Shown here piece by piece: positions 10,831 to 21,644 of a DNA stretch of 64,000 nt. Source of the DNA: Diospyros lotus (taxonomy: Eukaryota; Streptophyta; Magnoliopsida; Ericales; Ebenaceae); the NCBI RefSeq assembly GCF_014633365.1, contig NC_068340.1:23105879-23169878 (forward strand). Direction: 5' to 3'. The notes under the pieces were generated by a model. It was not told the DNA's origin. It saw only the letters and a list, made by a program, of their open reading frames with translations, and made no database searches. The position numbers were made by a program, and so were the translations under genes. Position 1 is the stretch's first letter. Each line of letters begins with the position of its first letter.

Positions 10831-11019
10831 TTAGAAGTAAGGGTGCAGCTTCCTTGATGCCACCACTAAGCAATAAGCAAGCTTCTCCATTGAGGTATAT
10901 CTGGTTTCCGCATCTAACAATCTGTGGCTTACATAGTACACATGGTATTGTACCCTATTTTCCTTTCGCACTAGTGCCGCACTGATAGCGTATTGGGAGA
11001 CCCCCAAGAAGACGATCAA
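10831..11019 (-). pseudogene. pol: Ancestral RNase H fragment of Tat element
   Basis: The minus-strand reading FLGVSQYAISAALVRKENRV followed by YYVSHRLLDAETRY and MEKLAYCLVVASRKL is the C-terminal part of the reverse transcriptase/RNase H region. Flanking sequence to 11379 is in other frames with stops (for example a FGVASGKFLGFMVNERGIE segment near 11300). Confidence 0.82.
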
Positions 11020-11379
11020 CTCCTCTTATTCCTTTGGCTTGGACATAAGTGGGGTTTGTCCCATATACTCTTTCAGTTGTTGAAAGACGACCTCACATTC
11101 TTTCGTTCACTGGAAATTTTTGGCCTGTTTCAACGTATTAAAGAATGGAATACATTTATCGGAGGCCTTGGAGACAAACCTGCTGAGGGCGCGATCTGGC
11201 CATTGAGACTCTGCATCTCTTTTATCTTAGATGGGGACTTCATGTCAAGTAGAGCTCAGATCTTTTTCGGATTGGCTTCAATCCCCCTTTCGTTCACCAT
11301 AAAGCCTAAGAACTTTCCGGAAGCAACGCCAAATGTGCACTTTGAGCGGGTTCAGTCTCATATGATATTTCCTCAAGAT

Positions 11380-11805
11380 CTAGAACATCTCATCCAGGTC
11401 GCGAACATGGTCGTCAGTCCGCTTAGACTTCACTAGCATATCATTTACATATACTTCCATGGTTTTCCCAATCAAGTTTTTAAACATCATATTAACCAGA
11501 CGTTGATAGGTCACCCCAGCGTTCTTCAGCCCGAAAGACATCACTTTGTAACAGTATAACCCTCTATCTGTGACAAATGAGGTGTGTTCCTCATCTTTGG
11601 GTTTCATAGGAATCTGGTTATACCTTGAATAAGCATCCATGAAACTTAGGAGCTGGTGACCAGCCGCCGCGTCCACGAGTTGGTCGATCCTTGGTAGAGG
11701 GAAGCTATCTTTTGGGCACACTTTATTCCAATCCGTGAAGTCAATGCAAGTTCTCCATTTCCCGTTCTTCTTCTTTACTAGGACCAGATTGGCTACCCAG
11801 ACCAC
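11380..11805 (-). pseudogene. pol: Tat reverse transcriptase core, YVDD changed to YVND
   Basis: Copies element RNA into DNA in intact relatives. The frame shows LVLVKKKNGKWRTCIDFTD, FPLPRIDQLVD, LLSFMDAYSRYNQI, MSFGLKNAGVTYQRLVN and then YVNDMLVKS, where the usual catalytic YVDD is expected. An Asp-to-Asn change at this position would abolish activity. About 11,815-11,830 a single-base shift breaks the join to the protease frame: a neighbouring frame reads IREANYVVWVANL across the gap. Confidence 0.87.
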
Positions 11806-12749
11806 GTAGTTAGCTTCTCTAATAATTTGTTTGCTAACAACTTGTCCACCTCTTCCTTTAAGGATGCATATCGCTCTACAGTCATGGGCCTCCTCTTCTG
11901 GTGAACTGGCCTATGACTCGAGTCTATGTTGAGTTTGTGCAACATTACATTCGAATCTATTCCCACTATGTCCTCATGATTCCAAGCGAACACATCCAGA
12001 TTTGCCCTCAGGAACTCAGTCAGTTGGGCCTTTACTTCTAGGGCGAGGTCCACACCTACCTTGAGACATCTCTCAGTATCTGTATCGCTAACCATAACAT
12101 CTTCAAGTTCGCCAATTGGCCCGGAAGCTAGGTCACAGTCCACCTCACGCGGATCTAGATCGTAGCTTACTCCTTCCTCACTTACACCCCGTGAGCCACC
12201 TCCTGAGACGATATTGACTTTCTTTCCTTTGAATCCCATTTTCAATGCCTCTTTGTAGCAACATCTCACCGAATATTGCTCGCCTCTCATGCACCTAGTC
12301 CCGTTGGGGGTTAGGAATTTGATCGTCAAAGCTTTGGTTGAGATGATAAGACTCAGGTCGTTCATAGTAGGCCTCCCTAGGACAACGTTGTATGCCGAAG
12401 GGTAGTCGATGATCAAAAAGTCTGTTATTATAGTAGCTTGGTGGTCTGAGTCCCCAGTTGTAAGCGGGAGCCTGATACGTCCTGTCGGGGTCACCACATC
12501 TCCAATGAAACCATAAAACGGCTTTGGGGAGGCCATTAGCTGATTCGACCCCAAGTACATTTGGTCGAAGCATCCCCTGTACATTACATTCACTGAGCTT
12601 CCTGTGTTTATCATGATTCTTCGCACTTCAATGTTTCCAATCCGAGCTCGGAGCATAAGAGCATTGTTGTGGGGCCAATGTACCTCTCTTGTATCTTCTT
12701 TTGTGAAAACGATGTTACCGGGAGTCGTTCTGGCCTTCTTTGACGGCAT
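11793..12749 (-). pseudogene. pol: Tat protease and start of reverse transcriptase, active-site Asp lost
   Basis: 318-codon frame. The aspartic protease core reads MINTGSSVNVMY (residues about 46-57), where the catalytic triplet is normally Asp-Thr/Gly-Gly, so the aspartate has become asparagine. YNVVLGRPTMNDL follows at about 115-130. The C-terminal part reads MLHKLNIDSSHRPVHQKRRP, the usual entry into reverse transcriptase. It ends by frameshift and overlaps the reverse-transcriptase frame by 13 bases. Confidence 0.85.
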
Positions 12750-12849
12750 TCCCTATTCGCTATACCCGATGAGTAGAAGGTGGCCGGCCTGTCGAACGTA
12801 GCGCTTGTGCTACCTATTAGAGGCTCATGCGATATGAGGCCCACCATGA

Positions 12850-14696
12850 ATTGTGAAGATAGTTCTTACTGTGGGTGACTGGTCCTGCTCAAGAGCTTGA
12901 CGAGGCTCTGGTTGGATTGGACGTTGGGGCTGTTGGTACCTTGGCTGCACCGCATAATCACGTAAGCGACCTTTCTTGATCAGTTCTTCAATTGCGTCAT
13001 TCAATGCCCGACACTCGGAGGTGTTGTGCCTTGCCTAGTTGTGGTAGGCACATAACTTATCCTTGTTCCTGAATCTATCATGAGTTCGTATGGGACTAGG
13101 CCTCCCAAAGTTTTCCTTTCCCTTTTCAGTAGCGAAAATCCTTTCTTGCGTGTCTGACAGAACATTATAGTGCTCATAGCGACCTTGGTGTGGAGGTCTC
13201 TCACTTCTCTGCTCATTCCTTACTTTTTTAGCGACATGATCACTAGGATTTTGGCCCTCCTTTATCATGGTTGCCATTTCCCACTTGTTGCCCTAGTTAT
13301 TGCTCCGTTCTCTATCCTTTTGGTTGCTGGGCTTCTTTGAGCCAAAAGTTTCTTCCCATCTGATCTCTTTTGCAGCTCGCTCATAGAACTCACCTAGGTT
13401 CTTTACGGTGGACTTGTAGATACTCTCATAGAACTTCCCATCTTTTCGAAGTCCTGCAGATATCACAGTCAAAGTACTCTCATCTGAGGGGCTCTCGACA
13501 TTATTGACTTCGCGTATAAACCTCTCTATGTATTCCTTCAAAGATTCACTGGATCGTTGGAACACTATAGTAAGGTGACATGTTGGAGCGAGCTGCATCC
13601 GGAGCGACCTGTATTGGTTGATGAACCTTCTCTGACACTTTTCCTAGCTGCAGATTTATGGGGCGGAGACCTCTCAACCATGTCTGAGGTATGTCGCCTA
13701 GGGTAGCGAGGAATACTTGGCACTTAGCTAGCAAACTAGAAGTCTGCAGGTTCATTTGGACGTTGAAGGCATCCAGATGATCATACGGGTCACCGTTTCC
13801 GTTGTATTGAGGGATGTTTGGGACCTTGAATCTGCGGGGGAGAGGCTCTTGTTTTACGTCTCTTGAGAATGGGGTTCTTTCATCGCGGTCTTCTTTCCAA
13901 TCATGAGCTCCATGTCGCACCTCCAATTGTCGGACCCTTTGTAATAACTCCTCTACAGTTGGATTTTGGTCCAAAGATCACCCGAGGGGAGACCACCTTT
14001 CCCATCTGCTACCTCGATCTAGCGAATAACGAGCTCTAGGTTGATGTCGTCTCCTATTCTCTAGCGAGTTATAATGAGTGGCACGACCTGGGCTGATCCT
14101 GGCCGAGCTCTCCCTTGGGCAAGGATCCCCACGTCGTTTGCTCCCTTCATGAACCTCATCACGACGATCTTCGTAACAATTTGCCCTCGTCCTCGGGTTT
14201 GTGGGGTGCGCCTTTAGTCCCCTTCCCCAAGATCGCCGTTCTTTCGATCTCCCAGACCGTGAGTTCAAGGAATGTGCAAATTCAGCCCGTCGTGATATTC
14301 CTGTACCTTTTCTTTCATCTGGAACGAGTCTTTCATCTCGAGGTTGTGGGACGCTCCAGGTGGTGCGACCTCCACCCGATTTTGAGCGACTTGAACTTGC
14401 GTTTAGGCCAAAGTCCTAACGGCATCCACGAGCTGCCTGACTGTATTCTCTAATGCTTCTTAACGTTGCTACTAGGCTTGAACTACCTCTATCCTTGGAA
14501 CGGGGGTCACCAACTGACAGGGAACCCACGAGGGGATTCCTGAGATTGTTCCAGTCAAGGGGGGAACGGAAATAGCTGCGACGGTCACGACTGCACCCCC
14601 TACAAGTGAAACTTCTGATGGCTGACAAGCATGATCTTCGTGTTGATTGACCACCACTTCAGAGGTTCTCATGTTTCTCCCTCTTGCCATTAACAT
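12850..14696 (-). pseudogene. gag: Tat gag, broken by stops and frameshifts
   Basis: The minus-strand start is taken as ATG at 14696, 32 bases after the 5' LTR. Fragments in order: an N-terminal basic region (to about 13978); the gag core with FKVPNIPQYNGNGDPYDHL and WLRGLRPINLQLG (13974-13546); after a frameshift, SESLKEYIERFIREVNNVE and GLRKDGKFYESIYKS (13598-13293); and near 13000 the C-terminal segment with TSECRALNDAIEELIKKG. This order is typical of Tat gag. The protease frame begins about 100 bases further on. Confidence 0.83.
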
Positions 14697-14711
14697 CGAT
14701 TAGTAGGGCCC

Positions 14712-14728
14712 TTCTTCTAGCGCCAAAA
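14712..14728 (-). other. Primer binding site of Tat element
   Basis: On the minus strand TTTTGGCGCTAGAAGAAGGG follows the LTR end CGTCGACA directly. TGGCGC-type sites are characteristic of Tat and Athila elements. Confidence 0.75.
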
Positions 14729-15352
14729 TGTCGACGTTCAGATTTGGTCAATCGTGATTCGTCGACTCGTACTGATAGAATGTCCCGAGTGTGAGGGGGT
14801 GGAAGTAATGGCACAATCAATCAAACAATACATAGGAATTTTTACGTGGTTCGGCTGTAACGAAGCCTAGTCCACGATTGCTCTCTAATCCTTTTTGCAG
14901 AGTGACAGTATACATTTTTTATCATGTTCCTATAATGGTTTTTTGACCCCTATTTATAGTGTGAGGTATTTACAATTTACACAAAGTTTCAAGTAGTGGG
15001 GCCACATTGTGAGGGACAATGTGTCATTATCTCCATAAAACAGGGAGTAAAAGTTTCGCACCATGTGGGGATTGGTTTCCATGGATAAGGACAGGTAGAC
15101 ATTAGATCCAATTATTCTGTTTCGTGGTCTTCTTTGCGAGCTGATTGGGTTGACCAGCGAGCTAGAGCCATCACTAGGAGCTCGCATGCTATCGTAATCA
15201 GAGCTCGCGCTTTAGCAATCATATGATGTCGTAGAGATAGCTTTGGCCTTGGGCCCATTGGACTTCGAGAGGTTGGGCCCAATCCTTAGACTATTCCCAG
15301 CCTAAAGTGGTCCAGTCAGTAGTCTAAAGCGGTTCAGAAAATGTCCATCACA
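14729..15352 (-). repeat. 5' LTR of Tat element
   Basis: On the minus strand it starts TGTGATGGACA and ends GTCGACA (624 bp). It begins next to the primer site and ends where AT-rich unrelated sequence starts. The outer end could be 15350 or 15352. No second copy is in the window, so the outer boundary rests on the TG/CA ends only. Confidence 0.75.
14951..14958 (-). promoter_or_regulatory. TATA box of Tat 5' LTR
   Basis: TATAAATA on the minus strand inside the LTR, about 400 bases from its outer end and 220 from the primer site. Confidence 0.6.
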
Positions 15353-15731
15353 TTTTTCATTTGAATTCTTGTTATCATAGTTTTCCTTAGGTTTTTTTTG
15401 TGAATTTTGTTTTTTAAAAATATTTTTAGGTATTTTTTTATGAAAATTTCATTCCTTTTATGAAATTTAGGTTTTTTTTTTTTATTAACTTTGGTATTTT
15501 TTTCATATTAGGGACCAAATGTCAAATTTTTTAATTGTTGAGGGACCAAATTTCATATTTATGTATTAATCCTAATCAATGTTTCGTTGATGTGGCATCC
15601 TATACGGCGTAGATAACGACTCTGTTTACTCTTAGTCATAGTAAAGATTTCACGCATCAATTTTTAATAGTTAAGATATCGAATCTTGATGTTTTGCACA
15701 TTAGGGACCAAAACACCATATTTTTTAGCTG
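15353..15731. other. AT-rich spacer with a short direct repeat
   Basis: T-rich sequence. A ~40-bp imperfect direct repeat (ATTAGGGACCAAA ... TTGTTGAGG) occurs at about 15506-15553 and 15702-15745. AGGGACCAAA words are common in termini of plant DNA transposons, but no matching inverted end was found. Confidence 0.4.
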
Positions 15732-17696
15732 TTGAGGGGTCGCCATATGTGTATCAAGCCTTCTAATATTACTTTGCAAGAGGTGGACCTTGGTCTAAAT
15801 GAACATAATGACAATAATAATACCACCCTTGATGCAACTATAACTAATAAAAGAGTAAAACCTCATCCTAGAAATAGTGAGAAGACTAAGAAACAAAAGA
15901 ATCTAGGTCCTAATTTTATATCCTCGCAAGCCATTCTATTCTTTTTTTCTTTTTGGGTAACGTCCTATCATGAGTGCCCTCACCTACTGGCCCTAGAGTA
16001 TAGTGAAGGAGGTAATTCAGGAAACCTGGTGGCCCTAGGTTTCGATTCCAGAGCAATACTCTAACCATGATAGAGTAGATTCCAAACGGGATCGCCAGGA
16101 CCATCAGGCTATGCCCCTGGGGGCAAGCCATCCTATTCTTAGTAGAAAGGGATATTCTTAGTAGAAATGGATAGGGAGAATGTATTGAATTAAATCCCTA
16201 TCATACTTCAAGTTGTAGAAGATCCCAAGTTTTTTGTGGAAGCAATGACATCTAGAGATGCTACGTTTTGGAAGAAGACTATAAACGATGAAATAGATTC
16301 CATTTTATCAAATAACACATGGCAATTGGTGGATGTGCTTCTTGGCTCTAAACCTATAGGTTGTAAATGGGTTTAGAAGAAAATATTACACTGATGGATC
16401 TTTTCAAACTTTTAAAGCCAGGTTTAGTTACGAAGGGTTTTAAACAAAAAGAAAGCATTGCTTATTTTGATACATATGCACTTACAGCAAGGATAACATC
16501 CATTCGAGGAATGCCAGCATCCACCTATGATTTATACATTTATCAAATAGATGTTAAAACAACTTTTTTGAATGGGAATTAGATGAAGAAGTGTATATGG
16601 AGCAAACAGAAGACTCTATTCTACTTGGAAATGAGAACAAAGTTTATAAGTTAGCAAAATCTTTGTACGGACTAAAACAAGCTCCCAACCAATGTCATGA
16701 AAAATTTGATACTATCATATTGTCTTTTGGTTTGTGCATAATTCGGTGTGTTTAATCAAAGCCTACAAATTATTATTAATTATGTGTTTATATGTTTATA
16801 CACAAAATATATGATGATAATAGGGACCTCCTTACGAGAAAAGTGATTGAAACTAAGAAATATCTTACTTCTTAATTTAAAATGAAAAATCTTAGAGAGG
16901 TAGATACTATTTTAGGTATCAAAATTAAGAAGGATAGTTAAAAGGTGCTTCAAAAATTTAATCACTTAGTGGTTAAAGAAACTAATACTCCTTTTGATTC
17001 TTCTATATGAAATACGTAAAAATATGGAGATGTCAGTTGCACAAGTTGAATATGCAAGTGCTATAGGAAATTTAATGTATGCTGTGTGTTGTACAAGACT
17101 TGATATGGCATTTGCGGTTTGTAAACTTGCGAGGTACACCCATAATTCAAGTGCTGGTCATTGGAAGGTAATAGGAAAAAATTCTTAGATATTTGAAAAG
17201 AACTCAAAATTTAGGATTATTCTATTATAAGTTCCCAACAATACTTAAAGGATATTCAATTGCTAGTTGGATTAGTGCTAGTGACAATAAATCAACAATG
17301 GGATGAATGTTTACTTTGGGTGGTGGAGCAATTTCATGGGCTTCTAAAAAGCAAACTTGTATTACACATTCAACCATGGAATCAAAGTTTACAGCTTTGG
17401 TAGCTACAAGCAAAGAGCTTGAAGGGCTGAGAAATTTGTTATTAGGTATAAAATTGTGGCCACAATCAATGCCAACAATTTCTTTGCACTGTGATAGTGA
17501 AGCTACAATGTCTAGAGCATTTAGTGAGATTTATAATGGCAAGTCTAGACATATTAGCTTATGGCATGAATACATTAAACAATTAATTTCTAAAGGTATA
17601 GTCATAGTTGTGTATTTAAGATCAAATAACAATTTGGTTGATCCATTTACAAAAGCACTGTTGAGAGAAAGTTCAAAGTACAACTTTTGGAATTAG
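15732..17696 (+). pseudogene. pol: Ty1/copia pol remnant (integrase tail, reverse transcriptase, RNase H) with a SINE inside
   Basis: The plus strand carries the 3' half of a copia polyprotein. 15732-15925 reads as the integrase-reverse transcriptase linker. After the SINE come FWKKTINDEIDSILSNNTWQ and GCKWV (about 16265-16370), DEEVYMEQ (16580), SLYGLKQAP (16660-16686) and a badly damaged YVDD region. RNase H follows as MGMFTLGGGAISWASKKQTC with STMESKFTAL (17300-17405) and RHISLWHEYIKQL, VDPFTKAL (to about 17660). Stops and frameshifts are frequent. The 5' half of the element is missing, probably lost at or before insertion of the neighbouring Tat element. Confidence 0.87.
15944..16122 (-). 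mobile_element. tRNA-derived SINE with 18-bp target duplication
   Basis: A 179-bp insert is flanked by direct repeats GCAAGCCATYCTATTCTT at 15926-15943 and 16123-16140 (17 of 18 identical). On the minus strand it has a TAGCCTGATGG A-box-like motif (about 16103-16113), an ATCGAAACC B-box-like motif (about 16038-16048) and an A-rich 3' tail next to the left repeat. It lies inside copia pol, so it postdates that element. Confidence 0.75.
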
Positions 17697-18209
17697 GTTG
17701 AAAGCCTTTTTTTGAGTCATCAATAGTAAGAACCTGAACATCAGTTAGATTAATGTTTTGTCTAATGGTTTAATGGGTAAAAATGAGCTATTGATAACTA
17801 ACTAAGGACAAATACTAGCAACATATAGGATTTGGTCAACAAGGAAGGTGAGTATGAGTTACTCTTAATGACATTTAGTTCAGTAAGAACATAAATAAAC
17901 TTCACCTATATGGATATAAGAAATGGTTCCATTTTTAGCAAAAGCAAGGATAACTTTTATAAATATCCATAAAAATCAGGATGTAGTACCAAGGCCATAA
18001 AAATGCTAAGATGTAGAAAAATTCATAGTTAACAGCTGGGGTTTGTGTGTATCCTAATTTTTTTTGTTAGGAATCATGGTTTAACGCTAATACTTCTACC
18101 ATTGATTACATTAAGATCTTGGAATATTTTAGTAAGAGTAAGTTCAACTTGAAAGAGACTTACTGTATATATGCACAAGTTTGCCAACATCACAATCTAA
18201 GTGGGGGAT
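17697..18209 (+). other. 3' untranslated region of copia element
   Basis: No coding sequence. It ends in AAGTGGGGGATT (18199-18210), which is the usual copia polypurine tract. Confidence 0.65.
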
Positions 18210-18286
18210 TATTGAGGTTAGTTTGTGAAGTCAATAACGGTTCGGAATAAATTGGATGATGTAAACATGGAAAGTAAGTTTATTGT
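18210..18286 (+). repeat. Copia 3' LTR, left piece
   Basis: Starts TATTGAGG right after the polypurine tract, which would be a decayed TGTTGAGG. It is cut at 18286 by insertion of the Athila-like element and resumes at 34367. The insertion-site words are ATTGT (18282-18286) and ACTGT (34367-34371). Confidence 0.65.
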
Positions 18287-19824
18287 TGTTCACGTATTCT
18301 TTCTCGCAAGTGAACGGAATCGTAACAAATAATATAATGATGAATAGAGTATCGTTCCCACGAAGATTAACTTTTGATCCCTACTTTAACTGCTATTGAC
18401 TTTAATAAGCCACACATAATTAAAAGAATATTCAATGGAAGTTTTATATTAATTAAAACTAACTCACCAAATGGAAAACACAAAATAATTCTTTAGGTTT
18501 TTGAATGTAGAAATCTAATGCACTAGGGTTCATGAATCCACCATAGTTCTTTAATTGGTTTAATCTTTCAGTGATCGGGTTTTATAATTCTAGTTTTAAG
18601 CTAAAAATCGATGATCCTAAGTTAATCAAAAGCCTCTCTCGATGGTCAATCAAATCTATACTTACATATGAGATTAATTATCTCTAATTAATCTGCAAAT
18701 ATACAAACATGCATTTATCCACAATGATCATCAAAATAAGATTTCACAAGGCATAACGGTATCTCTACCTATTATTGAATCTTATGTCATTTATTACCAA
18801 GTGCTAATCTATATTGAATATCTCGAAAGCAATATAAATCACAAACACGTTTTAATGGCGGCCAAGCATCAAAACGGAATTAGTGCATAACAAACAATCA
18901 ACTCGAAAGACAAGAATATAATAAAACCCAAATATTTTTAATTAAACCATCATTGAACTAGGTTTCATCAATCACCCTAGCCACAAAGTACTTAGCCTAA
19001 CATAGTTTCAACTAACGAAAGAATAAAAAAAACGGAGTTCATGATGTTGGAGAGAAGAAAGAACAGAAAAATAAAACCAAAACCGAAGATCTTTAAGAAT
19101 GTCTCCTCTTTCTTCCTCAACTTGCCGTCTTTTCCTCTATAAAAAGCTCCTAAATCTCTCAAGAATCATTCCTTATATAGTGCTTTTTAGGTCTTCAAAG
19201 TCGTGCCCCTTGAGAGAGCCCATCTCCACTTGATTTGAAAGGAAATGGGCTCAAAATGGCCTTACCATGGAATGCTTTCTGCAGTAAGGTTGTGAGCCAC
19301 ATAATGAAAATCTTGTCACGGGCTTACCACATAATGCTTTTCGCGGTAAGGTCTTGAGCCACAAAATGAAAATCTTGTCACGGGCTTACCACATAATGCT
19401 TTCCACGGTAAGGTCGTGAGCCACAGAATACTTCTTCAACCACGGCTTCATCACGGAATGCTTTTCGCGATAAGGTCGTGAGCCACAGAAAACAATTCTT
19501 ACCACGACCTTACCACACAATGATTTGCGTGACAGCACCGTGAGCCATTTCTCTTTGATTTTCAACACTTCACTAATGACGTCATTTTTTCGGTGCTTTG
19601 TGACATCATCATCCTCGACCTCGAATGGACCTTTGACCTTGCCTTTATTGCCATTTTAGCTCCAAAAATGCGACATCATCATCACTTTTTGCTCCAATTG
19701 TCTTCAACACATGCTCCACATTTACATAACCATATATAGAACCAAATCAAGTAGAAATCATGCTCATTGAATGTATAAATGCTAAGTTTATAGACCAAAA
19801 TAAGTGTATAAAAGACACTTATCA
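18287..19824 (-). repeat. 3' LTR of Athila-like element
   Basis: 1,538 bp; on the minus strand it starts TGATAAGTGTC and ends GTGAACA. It matches the two halves of the right LTR. Confidence 0.9.
19259..19560 (-). repeat. 62-bp tandem array in 3' LTR, about five units
   Basis: CTTACC-type starts at 19261, 19323, 19385, 19446 and 19509. Each unit contains an imperfect inverted repeat of the form CTTACCNCG ... CGNGGTAAGG around AATGCTTT. Confidence 0.85.
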
Positions 19825-19838
19825 AATACCCCTAAACT
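19825..19838 (-). other. Polypurine tract of Athila-like element
   Basis: AAGTTTAGGGGTATT on the minus strand directly before the LTR start TGATAAG. Confidence 0.75.
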
Positions 19839-21644
19839 TAGACTCTTGATCGTCCCAAGCAAGATTATCGACTCAAATATATCACCCCTCAAGTAGAGAA
19901 TAGTTAATATTTCAAAATCACTTACAAGTTGGATAGCCTTCCAGGTAGCCTCAGATTTTGGTGTCATTCATAATTCACACAGAGTTTTCTAGTAGTGCTA
20001 CACAAATGTTTTGGACCTATTCCATGTTTTGACGTGTTTGTGTGCGAATCCTGTCAGGTACAATATCATGCATAAGGTTGTTGGTATCCCGACCCCTTGA
20101 TGGTCTTGTACACTTTCCTGCTTGTGATATTCACTCTGCCCCTAAACTTGGTCTTTTCATTCAACCCCTAGGTGCTCTCAATCACTCTTTTCTTTCTTAT
20201 TCAAGTTTGGTTGGACTAAGCCAAAAATGGCGTTGTCTTGGTTTGTGAAGACTCTCCTTTATTTTGAATGCTTCGGCATGCTAACATCCACTAAACAGTC
20301 AAACCCGCCAATTTTCTCAATCCCCAAGAGTTACAAACATCGGCACCATTATTGAATTTTTTTTTCTTTGGCCTTGCGATTTTTTTTTTTTTGCTAAACG
20401 AGTGCATTTTATGCTCCATCTCGTTTTGTTTTTTTTTTTTTTTTAGATATCTTATGTGCAAGCCTTCACTCCATTAAGCTTTCTGAATGACCCTTGTAAC
20501 GAGCTTTCAGCGGATGACTCCCAAGCCAGATGACCACGGGGCATCAGGTTTTAAGATACCCCTACGGGCATAATCACTCAAGTCATTCAAGCTACAAAGA
20601 AAGGTATAAGATATATGTAGGCTCAAATTTAAATTGGTGCACGACATAGTGACATAGGGATTAGATCACTAACCTATGGTCATTGCCTAGCTTCCCTTAG
20701 TATGCCTAAAACATTCCACACAAAGCAAGGAGTCAACACATTCCTCAACATTTTCCATCATGGCTCAACCTTCCCCAAACTTTCCTTTTCATTATGTTAG
20801 GTGATTAAGTTGCTCACAAAGTTGGTTTAAGGGCGAAATTTTAAATGGAAACCTAGCAATGTAGTCAACCTATGCATTGAATCTTTTGACACATGTGCTA
20901 AAATTAGTCTAACATGGATAATGAATCTCAAAACGAAATGAGTAGCGTCACTATCTTTACTCTTTGCATCAAAATGGTACCAAATAAGCTTCATCATTGA
21001 TGGCACGTCTACCCAACCAAACAAGATAATTTTTTTTTTTAATAAAACCATACAACCAGACCATACGACACATGCAAGCTGTCCATAGTGAATCTCCCCC
21101 CAAACTTAAAAGTTTCATTGTCCCAATGGAACAAAGAGAAAGAAAAGGAAGGAATGTACCTGGACTATAGTGTCAAGGTTGTGATGGTAGATAGATCAAC
21201 ACATGCTCATTTTGAGGTATTTGGAACTTTCGGCAATGGCTTTGCCCTTGTAAGCAACTAGTGTAGGACGACTCTTAGACTGCATTATCACTTCCAAAAT
21301 TGTACCTACAATGCACAAGTTTGAACATGAGAGAGCAACAATGACTAAGAACAACATGAAGTAGATAGAGTCACATGGATGCCCAAACTTAAGGTGCAAT
21401 GTGCAGGTGAACATTGGTTTGGGGCATTTTATCAAACACCAAGTATGCATGCTGTTATGATGACCTCATCATTGTTTTTGTGCAAAAATCCTAAAGAATG
21501 ACACTCTAACCTAACTCAAAGTAAAGAAAAGAAGAGAAAAAAAAAAAAAAAATGCAACATGCCAATAAATGAAAGAGATAGGAAATTGGGTTGCCTCCCA
21601 ATAAGCGTTTGTTTAAAGTCATTAGCTTAACTAGGCCTCCATCT
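19839..21644 (-). other. Non-coding 3' internal region of Athila-like element
   Basis: No recognisable coding sequence. Near 21590-21610 the minus strand has a TTGGGAGGCAACCCAAT word that in intact Athila elements lies after pol, so pol appears to be deleted between protease and this point. Long T runs lie at 20379-20391 and 20428-20444 and an A run at 21538-21551. Confidence 0.6.

Larger units (their letters stand above)
7261..15352 (-). mobile_element. Tat-lineage Ty3/gypsy retrotransposon, decayed, 3' end displaced
   Basis: Read on the minus strand the order is 5' LTR (14729-15352), primer site, gag, protease, reverse transcriptase, RNase H, a second archaeal-type RNase H, integrase, a repeat-rich 3' region, then an extra coiled-coil frame in the opposite orientation. 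The double RNase H and the extra frame are hallmarks of the Tat (Retand/Ogre/Grande) lineage. Every gene has frameshifts or stops. The left end abuts the inserted gag-only element, so the 3' LTR probably lies beyond the left edge of the window. Confidence 0.88.

Noticed and set aside
11041..11436. 147-residue plus-strand frame
   Set aside because: It is antisense to Tat reverse transcriptase/RNase H, whose motifs are clear on the minus strand.
15506..15745. AGGGACCAAA direct repeats suggesting a small DNA transposon
   Set aside because: The repeats are direct, not inverted, and no target duplication was found.
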